A DNA stretch of 64,000 nucleotides. Source: Cellulomonas sp. P24 (GTDB lineage Bacteria > Actinomycetota > Actinomycetes > Actinomycetales > Cellulomonadaceae). The stretch lies in the NCBI RefSeq assembly GCF_024704385.1, contig NZ_JAJDFX010000002.1, positions 1,426,001 to 1,490,000 on the forward strand. The letters are read 5' to 3'. The position numbers and the translations under genes are program-made. The notes beneath the pieces are model-generated. The model was not told where the DNA came from. It did not search any database and saw nothing but the letters and a program-made list of their open reading frames with translations. The number at the start of each line of letters is the position of its first letter. The stretch's first letter is position 1. Shown in pieces: positions 1-8,952 of this stretch.

Positions 1-1046
1 CGGTCACCGTGCAGGACGGACCGGCGGGCGCGAACGTGGTCGTCGGCGTCGACCTCACCGTGGCCGGGTGCCCGATGAAGGACACCTTGACCAAGGACAT
101 CCGGTCGGTCGGGATGTCCGTCGAGGGTGTCGCGTCGGTCCGGGTCGACCTGGGGGTCATGAGCGCCGAGCAGCGCGCCGAGCTCCGGTCGCAGCTGCGC
201 GGCGGTGTCGCGGAGCCCGAGATCCCGTTCTCGAAGCCGGGATCGCTCACACGCGTCTACGCGATCGCCTCCGGGAAGGGCGGGGTCGGCAAGTCGTCGG
301 TCACCGCGAACCTCGCGGTCGCGATGGCGGCGGACGGGCTGCGGGTCGGCGTGGTCGACGCGGACATCTACGGCTTCTCGATCCCCCGCATGCTCGGCGT
401 GAGCCAGCCGCCGACCCGGGTCGACGACATGCTGCTCCCCCCGGTCGCGCACAACGTCAAGGTCATCTCGATCGGGATGTTCGTCACCGCGGGCCAGCCG
501 GTCGTGTGGCGCGGCCCGATGCTGCACCGCGCGCTCCAGCAGTTCCTCGCCGACGTGTTCTGGGGCGACCTCGACGTCCTCCTGCTCGACCTCCCGCCCG
601 GAACCGGTGACATCGCGATCTCGGTCGCCCAGCTCCTGCCGAGCTCCGAGCTCGTGGTGGTGACCACCCCGCAGCTCGCCGCGGCCGAGGTCGCCGAGCG
701 CGCCGGTTCGATCGCGACCCAGACGCGGCAGAACATCGTCGGCGTGGTGGAGAACATGTCGTGGCTCGAGCAGCCCGACGGCACGCGCCTCGAGGTGTTC
801 GGCACCGGTGGCGGCGCACGGGTCGCGGAGAACCTCGCGAGCCTCACGGGTGCATCCGTCCCGCTCCTCGGCCAGGTCCCGCTCGACCTCCGGCTGCGTG
901 AGGCGGGCGACGACGGCGTCCCCGTCGTGCTGACGTCCCCCGAGTCTCCCGCGGCCATCGCCCTGCGCGAGGTCGCCCGGACGCTCGCGACCCGGTCCCG
1001 CGGTCTCGCGGGTCGGCCGCTCGGGCTCACCCCGACGACGCCCTGA
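1..1046 (+). CDS. mrp: Mrp/NBP35-family iron-sulfur carrier ATPase (5' end outside window)
   Basis: P-loop ATPase of the Mrp/ApbC family, which in other bacteria binds and transfers Fe-S clusters in the cytoplasm. The open frame runs in from the window edge, so the true start is upstream; the GTG at position 9 is probably internal. The visible part opens with the tail of the N-terminal MIP18/DUF59 domain (a CPMKDTL segment about 20 residues in). A deviant Walker A, GKGGVGKS, follows at about residues 89-96 counted from position 9, then DADIYG and the LLLDLPPGTGD switch region. The rest is full length for the family. It ends 4 bp before the stop of a convergent gene. Family confident; client proteins unknown. 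Confidence 0.93.
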   Translation, partial: VTVQDGPAGANVVVGVDLTVAGCPMKDTLTKDIRSVGMSVEGVASVRVDLGVMSAEQRAELRSQLRGGVAEPEIPFSKPGSLTRVYAIASGKGGVGKSSVTANLAVAMAADGLRVGVVDADIYGFSIPRMLGVSQPPTRVDDMLLPPVAHNVKVISIGMFVTAGQPVVWRGPMLHRALQQFLADVFWGDLDVLLLDLPPGTGDIAISVAQLLPSSELVVVTTPQLAAAEVAERAGSIATQTRQNIVGVVENMSWLEQPDGTRLEVFGTGGGARVAENLASLTGASVPLLGQVPLDLRLREAGDDGVPVVLTSPESPAAIALREVARTLATRSRGLAGRPLGLTPTTP

Positions 1047-1050
1047 CCCG

Positions 1051-1368
1051 TCAGGACGTCGTCGACCGCCCGGCGCCGGTCCGTACGGGCTCCCAGCGGG
1101 AGCCCCAGCGCCGGGTGACCCGCGGGTCCCGGACCTCGGCGAGCCGGGCGACGGTCGCGCGCACCCGCGCACCGACACCGAGCGCCTCGGCGTCGTCCGC
1201 TGCGGTGAAGCGCACGGTGACGCGCGCCTGACCGTGCACGATGCCCACGTCGTAGGCCTCGACGGTCACGACGTCGCGTGCGGCCTGCGCAGCCGCGGGC
1301 AGCACGTCCTGCGGTGCCACGCCCGGCGCGAGCACACCCACGCCGAGCGTGACCCGGAACGACGGCAC
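1051..1368 (-). CDS. Small conserved-looking hypothetical protein downstream of ppc
   Basis: A 105-residue protein that I do not recognise. It starts at GTG 1368, 8 bp after the ppc stop, so the two are probably co-transcribed. The longer open frame reaching 1407 would overlap the 3' end of ppc. The sequence begins PSFRVTLGVGVL and holds hydrophobic beta-like segments (RDVVTVEAYDVGIV, ARVTVRFTA). There is no signal peptide or transmembrane segment and the C-terminus is basic. It may be a small ferredoxin-like fold; no function can be assigned. Codon usage matches its neighbours, which supports it being real. Confidence 0.6.
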   Translation of the reverse strand: MPSFRVTLGVGVLAPGVAPQDVLPAAAQAARDVVTVEAYDVGIVHGQARVTVRFTAADDAEALGVGARVRATVARLAEVRDPRVTRRWGSRWEPVRTGAGRSTTS

Positions 1369-1375
1369 GGGACGC

Positions 1376-4051
1376 TCAGCCGGTGTTCTGCAGCCCGGCG
1401 GCCACACCGTTGACGCTGAGCAGCAGCAGCTGACGCAGCCCCTCGACCTCGTCGGGCTCGACCCCGGACCGCAGCCGCTTGAGCGCGCGGAGCTGGAGCA
1501 GAGACAGGGCGTCGACGTACGGGCTGCGCAGCTGGACGGCCCGGCCGAGCACCCGGCGCCGCGACAGGACCTCGTCGCTGCCGGTGATCGCCAGGACCCA
1601 GCGCCGGGTCAGCGCCATCTCCTCGAGCACGAGGTCCGCGAGGTCCTGACGCTCGCCGAGGGCCAGGTACCGGCTCGCGATGCGCCGGTCGGTCTTCGCG
1701 AGGGACATCTCCACGTTGTCGATGACGGTCGTGAACAACGGCCAGCCCGCGTACGCGGCACGCAGCTCGTCGAGGTCGCCGACGGCGTCGAGCGCGGTGC
1801 CGAGCCCGAACCAGCCGGCGAGGTTCGTCCGGGCCTGGGACCACGAGAACACCCACGGGATCGCGCGCAGGTCGTCGAGGGACTCGACCGAGAGCCCACG
1901 GCGGGCCGGGCGCGACCCGAGCGGGAGCAGCCCGATCTCCTCGAGCGGAGTGACCTCGGCGAACCACTGCGGGAAGCCCTCGGCCCGCACCAACGAGTAG
2001 AACCGGTCACGCGACGTCCGGTCGAGGAGCTCCGCGAGCGGGGCGAAACGCGCGGTCGAGGCGGCATTGCGCTGCTCGACGGACGGTGCACCGGCGAGGA
2101 GCGTGGCAGCGGCCACCTGCTCGATGTGGCGTGAGGCGATGACCGGGTCGCCGTAGCGCGCGAAGATGACCTCACCCTGCTCGGTGAGCTTGAAACGGCC
2201 GTCGACCGACCCGGGCGGCTGCGCGAGCAACGCCCGGTTGGCGGGGCCGCCCCCACGGCCGAGCGCGCCACCACGGCCGTGGAACAACGTCAACGTGATG
2301 TGGTGGCGGTGCGCCCAGTCGGCGATCCGGCTCTGCGCGACATCCAGGGCGAGGGTCGCCGAGACGGGTCCGACGTCCTTCGAGGAGTCCGAGTAGCCGA
2401 GCATGACCTCGACCCGCCGGCCGTTGGCAGCGAGCCGCTGCTGCACGATCGGCAGCTCGAGCATCGCATCGAGGATGTCGACGCTCGCCTGGAGGTCCGC
2501 GAAGGTCTCGAACAGCGGGACGGCGTCGATCACCGGCGCCTGGCTCGGGTCGGGGAAGACGAGCGACGCGAGCTCGTAGACCGCGGCCAGGTGCTCCGGG
2601 CGCTGCGTGAACGAGACGATGTAGCGGCGCGCGGCCTCGACGCCGTGACGCCGCTGTACCGCACTGATCGCCCGGAACGTGTCGAGGACCTCCTGCGTGC
2701 GCGGCTGCAGCGGGCCGTCGATGCCGTGCTCGGCGATGTCGGCGAGCGCGGCCTCGTGCACCTGGGAGTGCTGACGGATCTCGAGCTCGGCGAGGTGGAA
2801 GCCGAAGGTCTGCACCTGCCAGATGAGGCGCTGCAGGTCGCCGTACGCCGCGCGCGCGGCACCGGCCTCGACCAGCGACCGCTGGACGACCGCGAGGTCC
2901 GCCTCGAGCTGGTCGGCCCCGGTGTAGGCGAGGTCGGCGTCGCGGAGGCGGGTCGCCGCGATCCGCTCGGCGATCACGATCAGCGCCCGCCGGTGCGGCT
3001 GGCCCGGTGCGCCCTCGGTCGCCCGCGCGGTGACGACCTCGGAGAACTCGCGCTGGCGCTGCCAGAGCGCGAGCAGCTCGGCCGAGGGCGGGGTGCCGAC
3101 GCCGTCGAGCGTGAGGACGTGCGCCGTGCGGCGCGCGGCCGACTCCAGCGCGGTGAGGATGTGCTCGGACGCGATGACGGCGGCCGCACGCGTGACCTCG
3201 GAGGTGACGTTCGGGTTGCCGTCGCGGTCGCCACCGATCCACGAGCCGAGGCGGACGAACGGCCGCACGATCGGCTCCCGCGCACCGGCGTGCTCACCCT
3301 GGAGCCAGTCGTCGAGGCGCCGGTAGACGGACGGGAACACGTCGAAGAACGTCGAGTCGAACACGGCCATGACGCTGTGGATCTCGTCCAGCACGGTCGG
3401 CTTCGACGCGCGCAACGGCGAGGTCCGCCACAGCACGTCGATCTCGGCCAGCAGCCGGCGCTCGTTCTCGGCGAGCGAGATGCCGCCGGCGGTCATCCCG
3501 TCCCGCTCGGCGACGAGGTCGGAGATCCGCCGGATCGAGTTGGCGACCGAACGGCGCCGCGCCTCGGTCGGGTGCGCGGTGACGACCGGACGGAACTCGA
3601 GGTTGCGCAGCCGCTCGAGGGCTGCGTCCTGACCGATCTCCTTGGCGAGCTCGACGACGGCCGACGGGAGCGAGTCGTCCGGGGCGAGCTCGTGCGGTGC
3701 GAGGACGGACTCCCGCTCACGGAGCATGCGGATGCGGTGGTACTCCTCGGCGAGGTTCGCCAGGTGGAAGTAGCACGTGAAGGCCCGTGCGACCTGCTCG
3801 GCGCGGTGCTCGGAGAAGCTCTCGACGAGGTCCTCCGCGAGCTCGAGCGCATCGGTCTCGGACTCGTCGTGCGCGCGGATCGTCAGCTCGCGCAGGCGCT
3901 CGACGTCGGCGAGGAGGTCGTCGCCGCCGGCCTCGCGGAGCACGGTGCCGAGCAGCCCGCCGAGCAGGCGGACGTCGTTGCGCAGCGGGTCAGGGACCTC
4001 ATGGCGCGCAAGACCTCGGCGGACGTCCTGGGGAGAGATGTCGGCTGCCAC
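1376..4051 (-). CDS. ppc: Phosphoenolpyruvate carboxylase
   Basis: Carboxylates phosphoenolpyruvate with bicarbonate to oxaloacetate, refilling the TCA cycle. The 891 residues from GTG 4051 match the length of bacterial PEPC. Family motifs appear in order: VVTAHPTE with the catalytic His near residue 160, GGDRDGNP in the middle, LFHGRGGALGRGGGP, and the invariant C-terminal QNTG. One signature usually written GYSDSGKD reads GYSDSSKD here. It is divergent from the DeoR-galTK operon and shares the 4052-4263 intergenic region with it. The oxaloacetate link to mdh, icd and sucCD elsewhere in the window is functional, not operonic. Confidence 0.97.
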   Translation of the reverse strand: MAADISPQDVRRGLARHEVPDPLRNDVRLLGGLLGTVLREAGGDDLLADVERLRELTIRAHDESETDALELAEDLVESFSEHRAEQVARAFTCYFHLANLAEEYHRIRMLRERESVLAPHELAPDDSLPSAVVELAKEIGQDAALERLRNLEFRPVVTAHPTEARRRSVANSIRRISDLVAERDGMTAGGISLAENERRLLAEIDVLWRTSPLRASKPTVLDEIHSVMAVFDSTFFDVFPSVYRRLDDWLQGEHAGAREPIVRPFVRLGSWIGGDRDGNPNVTSEVTRAAAVIASEHILTALESAARRTAHVLTLDGVGTPPSAELLALWQRQREFSEVVTARATEGAPGQPHRRALIVIAERIAATRLRDADLAYTGADQLEADLAVVQRSLVEAGAARAAYGDLQRLIWQVQTFGFHLAELEIRQHSQVHEAALADIAEHGIDGPLQPRTQEVLDTFRAISAVQRRHGVEAARRYIVSFTQRPEHLAAVYELASLVFPDPSQAPVIDAVPLFETFADLQASVDILDAMLELPIVQQRLAANGRRVEVMLGYSDSSKDVGPVSATLALDVAQSRIADWAHRHHITLTLFHGRGGALGRGGGPANRALLAQPPGSVDGRFKLTEQGEVIFARYGDPVIASRHIEQVAAATLLAGAPSVEQRNAASTARFAPLAELLDRTSRDRFYSLVRAEGFPQWFAEVTPLEEIGLLPLGSRPARRGLSVESLDDLRAIPWVFSWSQARTNLAGWFGLGTALDAVGDLDELRAAYAGWPLFTTVIDNVEMSLAKTDRRIASRYLALGERQDLADLVLEEMALTRRWVLAITGSDEVLSRRRVLGRAVQLRSPYVDALSLLQLRALKRLRSGVEPDEVEGLRQLLLLSVNGVAAGLQNTG

Positions 4052-4228
4052 AGGTCGAAGAGTAGGTCACGGATGTGTCAACGCAAGGTCGCGCCCAGTG
4101 GATGGGCGCTCGCCGGAGAGCGCGGCGCCAGGCGACGACGGGCGCGGCCGAGCACTGCCGGGTGGTGTCGGCCGAGGGCGCGAGGCGGCAACGGCAGGCG
4201 GTCGACCGCGCCCGCGTCGTCAAGCATG

Positions 4229-4264
4229 TGCGAATTTGTTGGTTCATGGGCAATACTGTTCGCA
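4229..4264. promoter_or_regulatory. Candidate DeoR operator (inverted repeat) at the regulator start
   Basis: TGCGAA at 4229-4234 and TTCGCA at 4259-4264 form a perfect 6-bp inverted repeat whose half-sites are 30 bp apart, about three helical turns. They flank an unusually AT-rich stretch for this genome. The second arm touches the proposed ATG of the DeoR gene. Position and symmetry suggest autoregulation of the gal operon; this is inferred, not shown. Confidence 0.4.
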
Positions 4265-5064
4265 TGCTTGCGGAGCAGCGCCAGGACCAGATCGTCGCGA
4301 TGGTGCGCGCGCACGGCGCGGTCCGGGTCGCGGACCTGGTCGAGCGCTTCGGCGTCTCGGACATGACGGTCCGCCGGGACATCGGCGAGCTGGCCCAGGC
4401 CGGGCTGCTGCGGCGTGTGCACGGTGGCGCGGTGAGCCCGACCGAGAACGCGCGGGCGAGCGACGAGCCCGGCTTCGAGGCCAAGCGCGCCTGGGCCGCC
4501 ACGGAGAAACAGGCGATCGCGCGCGCCGCCCTCGCCCTCGTCGAGCCGCACGAGGCGATCGCGCTCTCTGCCGGGACCACCACCCACCTGCTCGCTGCAC
4601 TGATCGCAGAGACCCCGACGCTGCGCCCGCTCACCGTCGTGACGAACTCGCTGCCCGTCGCGGAGACGCTGCACCGCGCGCCGGGCGTCGGCCTCGACGT
4701 CGTGCTGACGGGCGGTACCCGCACACCGTCCGACGCCCTCGTCGGCCCGCTCGCGGTCGCGGCGCTCGGCTCTCTGCGCGTCGACCGCCTGTTCCTCGGC
4801 GTCCACGGCCTCGACGCCTCGGGCCTGACCACACCGAACCTCCTGGAGTCGGAGACCGACCGCGCGCTCATCGCGAGCGCCGCGGAGGTCGTCGTCCTCG
4901 CCGACCACGGCAAGTGGGGCGTCGTCGGTCTCAGCCGCATCGCCCCGCTCGACACCGTCGACGTCCTCGTCACCGACGACGCACTACCCGAGGACGCCCG
5001 CGGCGTCCTGCGCAACGACGTCGGCCGCATCGTCCTCGCCCACCCCGAAGGAGCAGCATCGTGA
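4264..5064 (+). CDS. DeoR/GlpR-family transcriptional regulator of the gal operon
   Basis: Cytoplasmic sugar-responsive repressor of 266 residues. The N-terminal DeoR winged helix occupies residues 1-57 (QRQDQIVAMVRAHGAVRVAD, then SDMTVRRDIGEL). The C-terminal phosphosugar-sensing domain includes SAGTTTHLLA and the TNSLPVAE segment. ATG 4264 was chosen because the helix-turn-helix begins right after it; the frame stays open further upstream without domain sequence. The stop overlaps the galT GTG by 4 bp, so it is the first gene of a deoR-galT-galK operon. Control of galTK is inferred from this arrangement; the ligand is presumably a phosphorylated sugar. Confidence 0.9.
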   Translation: MLAEQRQDQIVAMVRAHGAVRVADLVERFGVSDMTVRRDIGELAQAGLLRRVHGGAVSPTENARASDEPGFEAKRAWAATEKQAIARAALALVEPHEAIALSAGTTTHLLAALIAETPTLRPLTVVTNSLPVAETLHRAPGVGLDVVLTGGTRTPSDALVGPLAVAALGSLRVDRLFLGVHGLDASGLTTPNLLESETDRALIASAAEVVVLADHGKWGVVGLSRIAPLDTVDVLVTDDALPEDARGVLRNDVGRIVLAHPEGAAS

Positions 5065-6254
5065 CCAGCACCGCCCCACGGGTTCGGCGCACATCGACCA
5101 CCTTGGCCGACGGGCGTGAGCTCCTGTACTTCGACGACTCCGAGCCGTACGTCTCCGGGGCCGCGACCCGTCGGCTGGACGACCCGCGACCGCTGCCGGA
5201 CCGGTTCGCGCCGGTCACGGGCCCGGACGGGATCGAACGGCCCGTCAGCGGGCCCGAGATGCGCTACGACGTCCTCACCGGCGAGTGGGTACCGATGGCC
5301 GCGCACCGGATGAACCGGACGTTCCTGCCGCCCGCCGACGCGAACCCGCTCGCACCGGCCAAGCCCGGTGCGGCGTACTCCGACGGCGAGATCCCGGCTG
5401 AGGACTACGACGTCGTCGTCTTCGAGAACCGCTTCCCGTCGCTGCTGACCGTGCCCGGGGTGACCGACCAGGTCAGCCCGCTGGACGGCGAGGAGCTCTA
5501 CCCGGTGCGCCCCGCCGTCGGTCGCTGCGAGGTCATCTGCTTCTCGAGCGACTCGACGGCGAGCCTGGCCTCGGTGACGCCGGGCCGCATGCGCACCGTG
5601 ATCGAGGCCTGGGCCGACCGCACCACTGCGCTCGGTGCCCTCGACGGCGTCGAGCAGGTGTTCTGCTTCGAGAACCGGGGCAAGGAGATCGGTGTCACGT
5701 TGCACCACCCGCACGGGCAGATCTACGCCTACCCGTACCTGACGCCGCGCACCGCCACGATGCTGCGCCAGGCCCGGGCGCACCGCGAGCGCACCGGACG
5801 CAACCTGCTGCGGGACGTCCTCGACGCCGAGCTTCGCGCCGGGGTGCGGATCGTCCTGGAGTCCGCGCACTGGGTCGCGTACGTGCCGGCGGCCGCACGG
5901 TGGCCCGTCGAGGTGCACCTCGCGCCGCGCCGCGACGTCCCGGACCTCCCCGCCCTGACCGACGACGAGCGGGCCGACCTCGCGACCACCTACCTGACGC
6001 TGCTGCAGCGGCTCGACCGGTTCTTCGTCGACCCCGACGGCGCCCCGGTGCCCCTCCCCTACATCGCCGCGTGGCACCAGGCACCTGTGCGTGACGGCCG
6101 CGACGACCTGCGCCTGCACCTCCAGCTGTTCTCCGTGCTCCGCGCCCCCGGCAAGCTCAAGTACCTCGCAGGATCGGAGTCGGCGATGGGCGCCTGGATC
6201 AGCGACACCACCCCGGAACGGATCGCCGCGCGGCTTCAGGAGCTCGCCCGATGA
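5061..6254 (+). CDS. galT: Galactose-1-phosphate uridylyltransferase
   Basis: Leloir pathway enzyme: UDP-glucose plus galactose-1-phosphate gives UDP-galactose plus glucose-1-phosphate. It has 397 residues. The catalytic HPHGQ, whose His is uridylylated, lies at residues 216-220 after GKEIGVTLH. ENRFPSL and the C-terminal ESAHWVAYVP and APRR segments fit the HIT-like GalT fold. GTG 5061 overlaps the deoR stop (GTGA) and is preceded by AAGGAG at 5048-5053. Its own stop overlaps the galK start (ATGA), which indicates translational coupling. Confidence 0.96.
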   Translation: MTSTAPRVRRTSTTLADGRELLYFDDSEPYVSGAATRRLDDPRPLPDRFAPVTGPDGIERPVSGPEMRYDVLTGEWVPMAAHRMNRTFLPPADANPLAPAKPGAAYSDGEIPAEDYDVVVFENRFPSLLTVPGVTDQVSPLDGEELYPVRPAVGRCEVICFSSDSTASLASVTPGRMRTVIEAWADRTTALGALDGVEQVFCFENRGKEIGVTLHHPHGQIYAYPYLTPRTATMLRQARAHRERTGRNLLRDVLDAELRAGVRIVLESAHWVAYVPAAARWPVEVHLAPRRDVPDLPALTDDERADLATTYLTLLQRLDRFFVDPDGAPVPLPYIAAWHQAPVRDGRDDLRLHLQLFSVLRAPGKLKYLAGSESAMGAWISDTTPERIAARLQELAR

Positions 6255-7567
6255 CCGGCGAGTGGCTCACCGCGTGGGACCGCTCCGCGGGTGCGCACAG
6301 CGCCGCCGAGCTGTTCCGGTCCCGCTTCGGAGCCGAGCCCGACGGTGTGTGGTCGGCACCGGGTCGCGTCAACCTCATCGGTGAGCACACCGACTACAAC
6401 GGCGGCCTGTGCCTGCCGATCGACCTGCCGCACCGCACCTACGTCGCACTGCGCCGCCGCGACGACGACGTCCTGCGGCTCGTCTCCGAGCGCGAGCACG
6501 CCATGTGGACCGGCACGACGGACCAGGTGCACCCCGGCGCCCATCTCGGCTGGGCGGCCTATGCGGCCGGGGTCGCCTGGGCCGTGAACGAGTCCGCGGA
6601 CCCGGCACCGGCGACCGGTGCGGACGCGACCGGGGACGTCCGCGCGACATCCGACACGCATCCGGCACCCGGCACCCGTCCGACGCCCGGCACCCGCGTC
6701 GCAGGCTTCGACGCGGCGGTCGCGTCGTGCGTGCCGTACGGCGCGGGGCTATCGTCGTCGGCCGCCCTGGAGTCTGCGGTCGCGGTCGCGCTCGACGACG
6801 TGTGCGACCTCGGTCTCGGCGACTCCGACGCCGGCCGGGCGGTGCTGGCGGCCGCATGTGTGCGGGCGGAGAACGAGATCGCCGGCGCACCCACGGGCGG
6901 CATGGACCAGTCCTCGTCGCTCCGGGCGCAGCCCGGTCACGCCCTGCTCCTCGACACGCGCGACGGCACGGTCCGGCACGTGCCGTTCGACCTGTCAGCC
7001 CACGGTCTCGCGCTCCTCGTGATCGACACCCGCGCCGAGCACCAGCTCGCCGACGGCCAGTACGCGAACCGACGCGCGACGTGCGAGGCCGCGGCCGCCC
7101 GCCTCGGGCACGCGACGCTCCGGGAGGTGGGCGCCGGAGCGGAGCTCGAGGCGGCACTCGCCCTCCTGGCGGAGCCGGGTGACGCCGACGCGGAGACCAC
7201 CATCAGACGCGTCCGGCACGTCGCCACCGAGATCGCACGGGTGGAGGACTTCGTCGCGCTGCTCGACGCCGGTCGGGTCGCGGAGGTCGGCCCGCTCATG
7301 GACGCGTCGCACGCCTCGCTCCGGGACGACTACGAGGTGAGCTGCGCCGAGCTCGACCTCGCCGTCTCCGTCGCACGGGCGAACGGGGCGCTGGGCGCTC
7401 GGATGACCGGCGGCGGGTTCGGCGGGTCGGCCATCGCGCTGGTCGAGGCCGACGGCGTCGAGCGCATCGCATCCGCGATCGCCGACGCTTTCGGTGCGGC
7501 CGGCTTCACGTCACCGGTGTTCCTCGTGGCGGATGCCTCCGCGCCCGCGGACCGCGACACCGCCTGA
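6251..7567 (+). CDS. galK: Galactokinase
   Basis: Phosphorylates galactose at C1 with ATP, feeding GalT. The 438-residue GHMP kinase has the galactokinase signature GRVNLIGEHTDYNGG (about residues 38-52), the ATP-binding PYGAGLSSSAAL (about 162-173) and the C-terminal GGGFGGSAIAL. It carries an unusual insert of about 37 residues rich in Ala, Thr, Pro, Gly and Asp (about residues 113-149, DNA 6587-6697), between WAVNE and the VAGFDA strand, where most galactokinases have a short loop. The frame is intact through it. Last gene of the deoR-galT-galK operon. Confidence 0.95.
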   Translation: MTGEWLTAWDRSAGAHSAAELFRSRFGAEPDGVWSAPGRVNLIGEHTDYNGGLCLPIDLPHRTYVALRRRDDDVLRLVSEREHAMWTGTTDQVHPGAHLGWAAYAAGVAWAVNESADPAPATGADATGDVRATSDTHPAPGTRPTPGTRVAGFDAAVASCVPYGAGLSSSAALESAVAVALDDVCDLGLGDSDAGRAVLAAACVRAENEIAGAPTGGMDQSSSLRAQPGHALLLDTRDGTVRHVPFDLSAHGLALLVIDTRAEHQLADGQYANRRATCEAAAARLGHATLREVGAGAELEAALALLAEPGDADAETTIRRVRHVATEIARVEDFVALLDAGRVAEVGPLMDASHASLRDDYEVSCAELDLAVSVARANGALGARMTGGGFGGSAIALVEADGVERIASAIADAFGAAGFTSPVFLVADASAPADRDTA

Positions 7568-7613
7568 TCGCGACACCGACCCACCACGTCGCACCAGCGA
7601 CGGTTCGACGACC

Positions 7614-7628
7614 CGGCGGCGACCGCCG
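7614..7628. terminator. Weak hairpin between convergent galK and exonuclease III genes
   Basis: CGGCGG and CCGCCG form a 6-bp GC stem with a 3-nt loop in the 145-bp convergent gap. There is no U tract. It is plausible as a bidirectional stop, but short GC stems are common in this genome. Confidence 0.3.
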
Positions 7629-7712
7629 CCGACCGGGCGTCGGACCAGGTGCGGATGCACGGTCCGGCTCCTGACGCGGCCTGTGCGTCCGCGGCCGAGC
7701 GGCGCCCGCGCC

Positions 7713-8525
7713 TCAGAGGTCGTAGGTCGCGACGAGCGGCGCGTGGTCGCTCCACCGCTCGTCCCACGCCGCGGCGCGGTCGACCTCGATCGACACCGCT
7801 GCGTCGGTGAGGTCGGGGGTCGTGAGCTGGTAGTCGATCCGCCAGCCGGCGTCGTTGTCGAAGGCCTGGCCGCGCCACGACCACCAGGTGTACGGACCGG
7901 GACCGTCGCCGCCGAGCCGCCGGCCGAGGTCGGTCCAGCCGAGGTCGTCGAACCACCGGTCGAGGTAGGCGCGCTCCTCCGGCAGGAACCCGGCGGACTT
8001 CAGGTTGCCCTTCCAGTTCTTGATGTCCACGTTCCGGTGCGCGATGTTCAGGTCACCGGCCACGACGGTCAGCCCGCCGGCCTCCGCGAGCTCACCGAGC
8101 CGCGCCGTGACGTGGTCGAGGAACGCGTACTTCTCGTCCATCTTCGGTGTGCCGGCCTGGCCCGAGTGGATGTACGCCGACACGACGGTCAGCGTGCGCG
8201 GTGCACCGCCGTCGACCGCCGGGAGCTCGAGATCGGCCTCGACCCATCGACCGGTGTCGACCGGGACACCGGTCGCCAGGCCGATGCGGATCGCCGACAT
8301 CGGCAGCCGCGACGCGATCGCGACCCCCGCCCGGCCCTTGATCTCGCAGGCTTCGTGCGCGAGGTCCCACTCGCCGGGCGGGAGGAACTCACCGACCATC
8401 TCGTCCGGAGCCCGGACCTCCTGGAGCAGCAGGACATCGGGCCTGCGGGACTCGACCCAGGCGCCCATGCCCTTCTTGTACGCGGCCCTGATCCCGTTCA
8501 CGTTGGCGGTGGCGATCGTCAGCAT
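7713..8525 (-). CDS. xth: Exodeoxyribonuclease III / AP endonuclease
   Basis: Base-excision repair nuclease of the endonuclease/exonuclease/phosphatase fold, 270 residues. It starts at ATG 8525 (MLTIATANVNGIRAA). The metal-binding and catalytic residues are visible in LLQEVR, VAGDLNIAH and the terminal SDHAP, and AYIHSG is the family tyrosine strand. The open frame extends about 26 residues upstream without conserved sequence, so the internal ATG was preferred. A tiny membrane-protein gene lies 53 bp upstream on the same strand. The gene is convergent with galK. Confidence 0.95.
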   Translation of the reverse strand: MLTIATANVNGIRAAYKKGMGAWVESRRPDVLLLQEVRAPDEMVGEFLPPGEWDLAHEACEIKGRAGVAIASRLPMSAIRIGLATGVPVDTGRWVEADLELPAVDGGAPRTLTVVSAYIHSGQAGTPKMDEKYAFLDHVTARLGELAEAGGLTVVAGDLNIAHRNVDIKNWKGNLKSAGFLPEERAYLDRWFDDLGWTDLGRRLGGDGPGPYTWWSWRGQAFDNDAGWRIDYQLTTPDLTDAAVSIEVDRAAAWDERWSDHAPLVATYDL

Positions 8526-8578
8526 GGGCCCATCCAACCCCATGCCACCCACGCTCCTCACGAACGCCGCTGCTACCC

Positions 8579-8752
8579 CTATCTGGGCGGACGCCGGCCC
8601 CACCAGCCGTACTCGCGGGACGCCACCCAGCTCATCGTGCTGAGCATCGTCGCGAAGTACAGCGTGCGCGGGACGATGCCCTGAATCCTCAGCAGGTCAA
8701 GCACGAAACCAACGGCGATGAACGCGAGCGCCACGGCGATGATCTTCTTCAT
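8579..8752 (-). CDS. 57-residue membrane protein
   Basis: A small gene: ATG 8752 to TAG 8579. The product begins MKKIIAVALAFIAVGFVLDL, has an N-terminal hydrophobic segment (about residues 4-20), a second weakly hydrophobic stretch (TLYFATMLSTMSWVA), and ends in a Trp/Arg-rich tail (EYGWWGRRPPR). Purine-rich AGGGGA and GAGG lie just before the ATG. The Lys-Lys N-terminus suggests an inner-membrane hairpin or a signal anchor. No family recognised. It stands 53 bp upstream of exonuclease III on the same strand and may be co-transcribed. Confidence 0.6.
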   Translation of the reverse strand: MKKIIAVALAFIAVGFVLDLLRIQGIVPRTLYFATMLSTMSWVASREYGWWGRRPPR

Positions 8753-8828
8753 TCCCCTGTCACCTCAGCCCGTGCAGGTGCCGCCCTTGAAGAGCCGGAC
8801 GTCGCCCACGCTAGCCAACTCCGACAGC

Positions 8829-8868
8829 GACGGCGGTGGCGATCGCCATCGCGATCGCCACCGCCGTC
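8829..8868 (-). terminator. 18-bp perfect stem-loop downstream of the secreted nuclease
   Basis: Arms 8829-8846 and 8851-8868 are perfect complements with a 4-nt loop. It lies 85 bp beyond the stop of the large nuclease gene, on its downstream side. It lacks a U tract, as many actinobacterial terminators do. Confidence 0.7.
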
Positions 8869-8952
8869 GTCCGTACGCGAACGGTGGGTACGTCACCGGT
8901 CGCCGGGTACCCCTCTCACCGGCACCCGGCCGACCGACCCGTCACCTGCCGA

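Noticed and set aside
2279-4366. Long open frames antisense to ppc and many other genes
   Set aside because: They are GC-driven shadow frames with low-complexity Arg/Ala/Gly composition and no domain sequence.
4264-7567. A dedicated galactose transporter or UDP-glucose epimerase (galE) within the gal operon
   Set aside because: The operon holds only deoR, galT and galK; the epimerase-family gene at 30375 is too distant and too diverged in its Rossmann loop to call galE.
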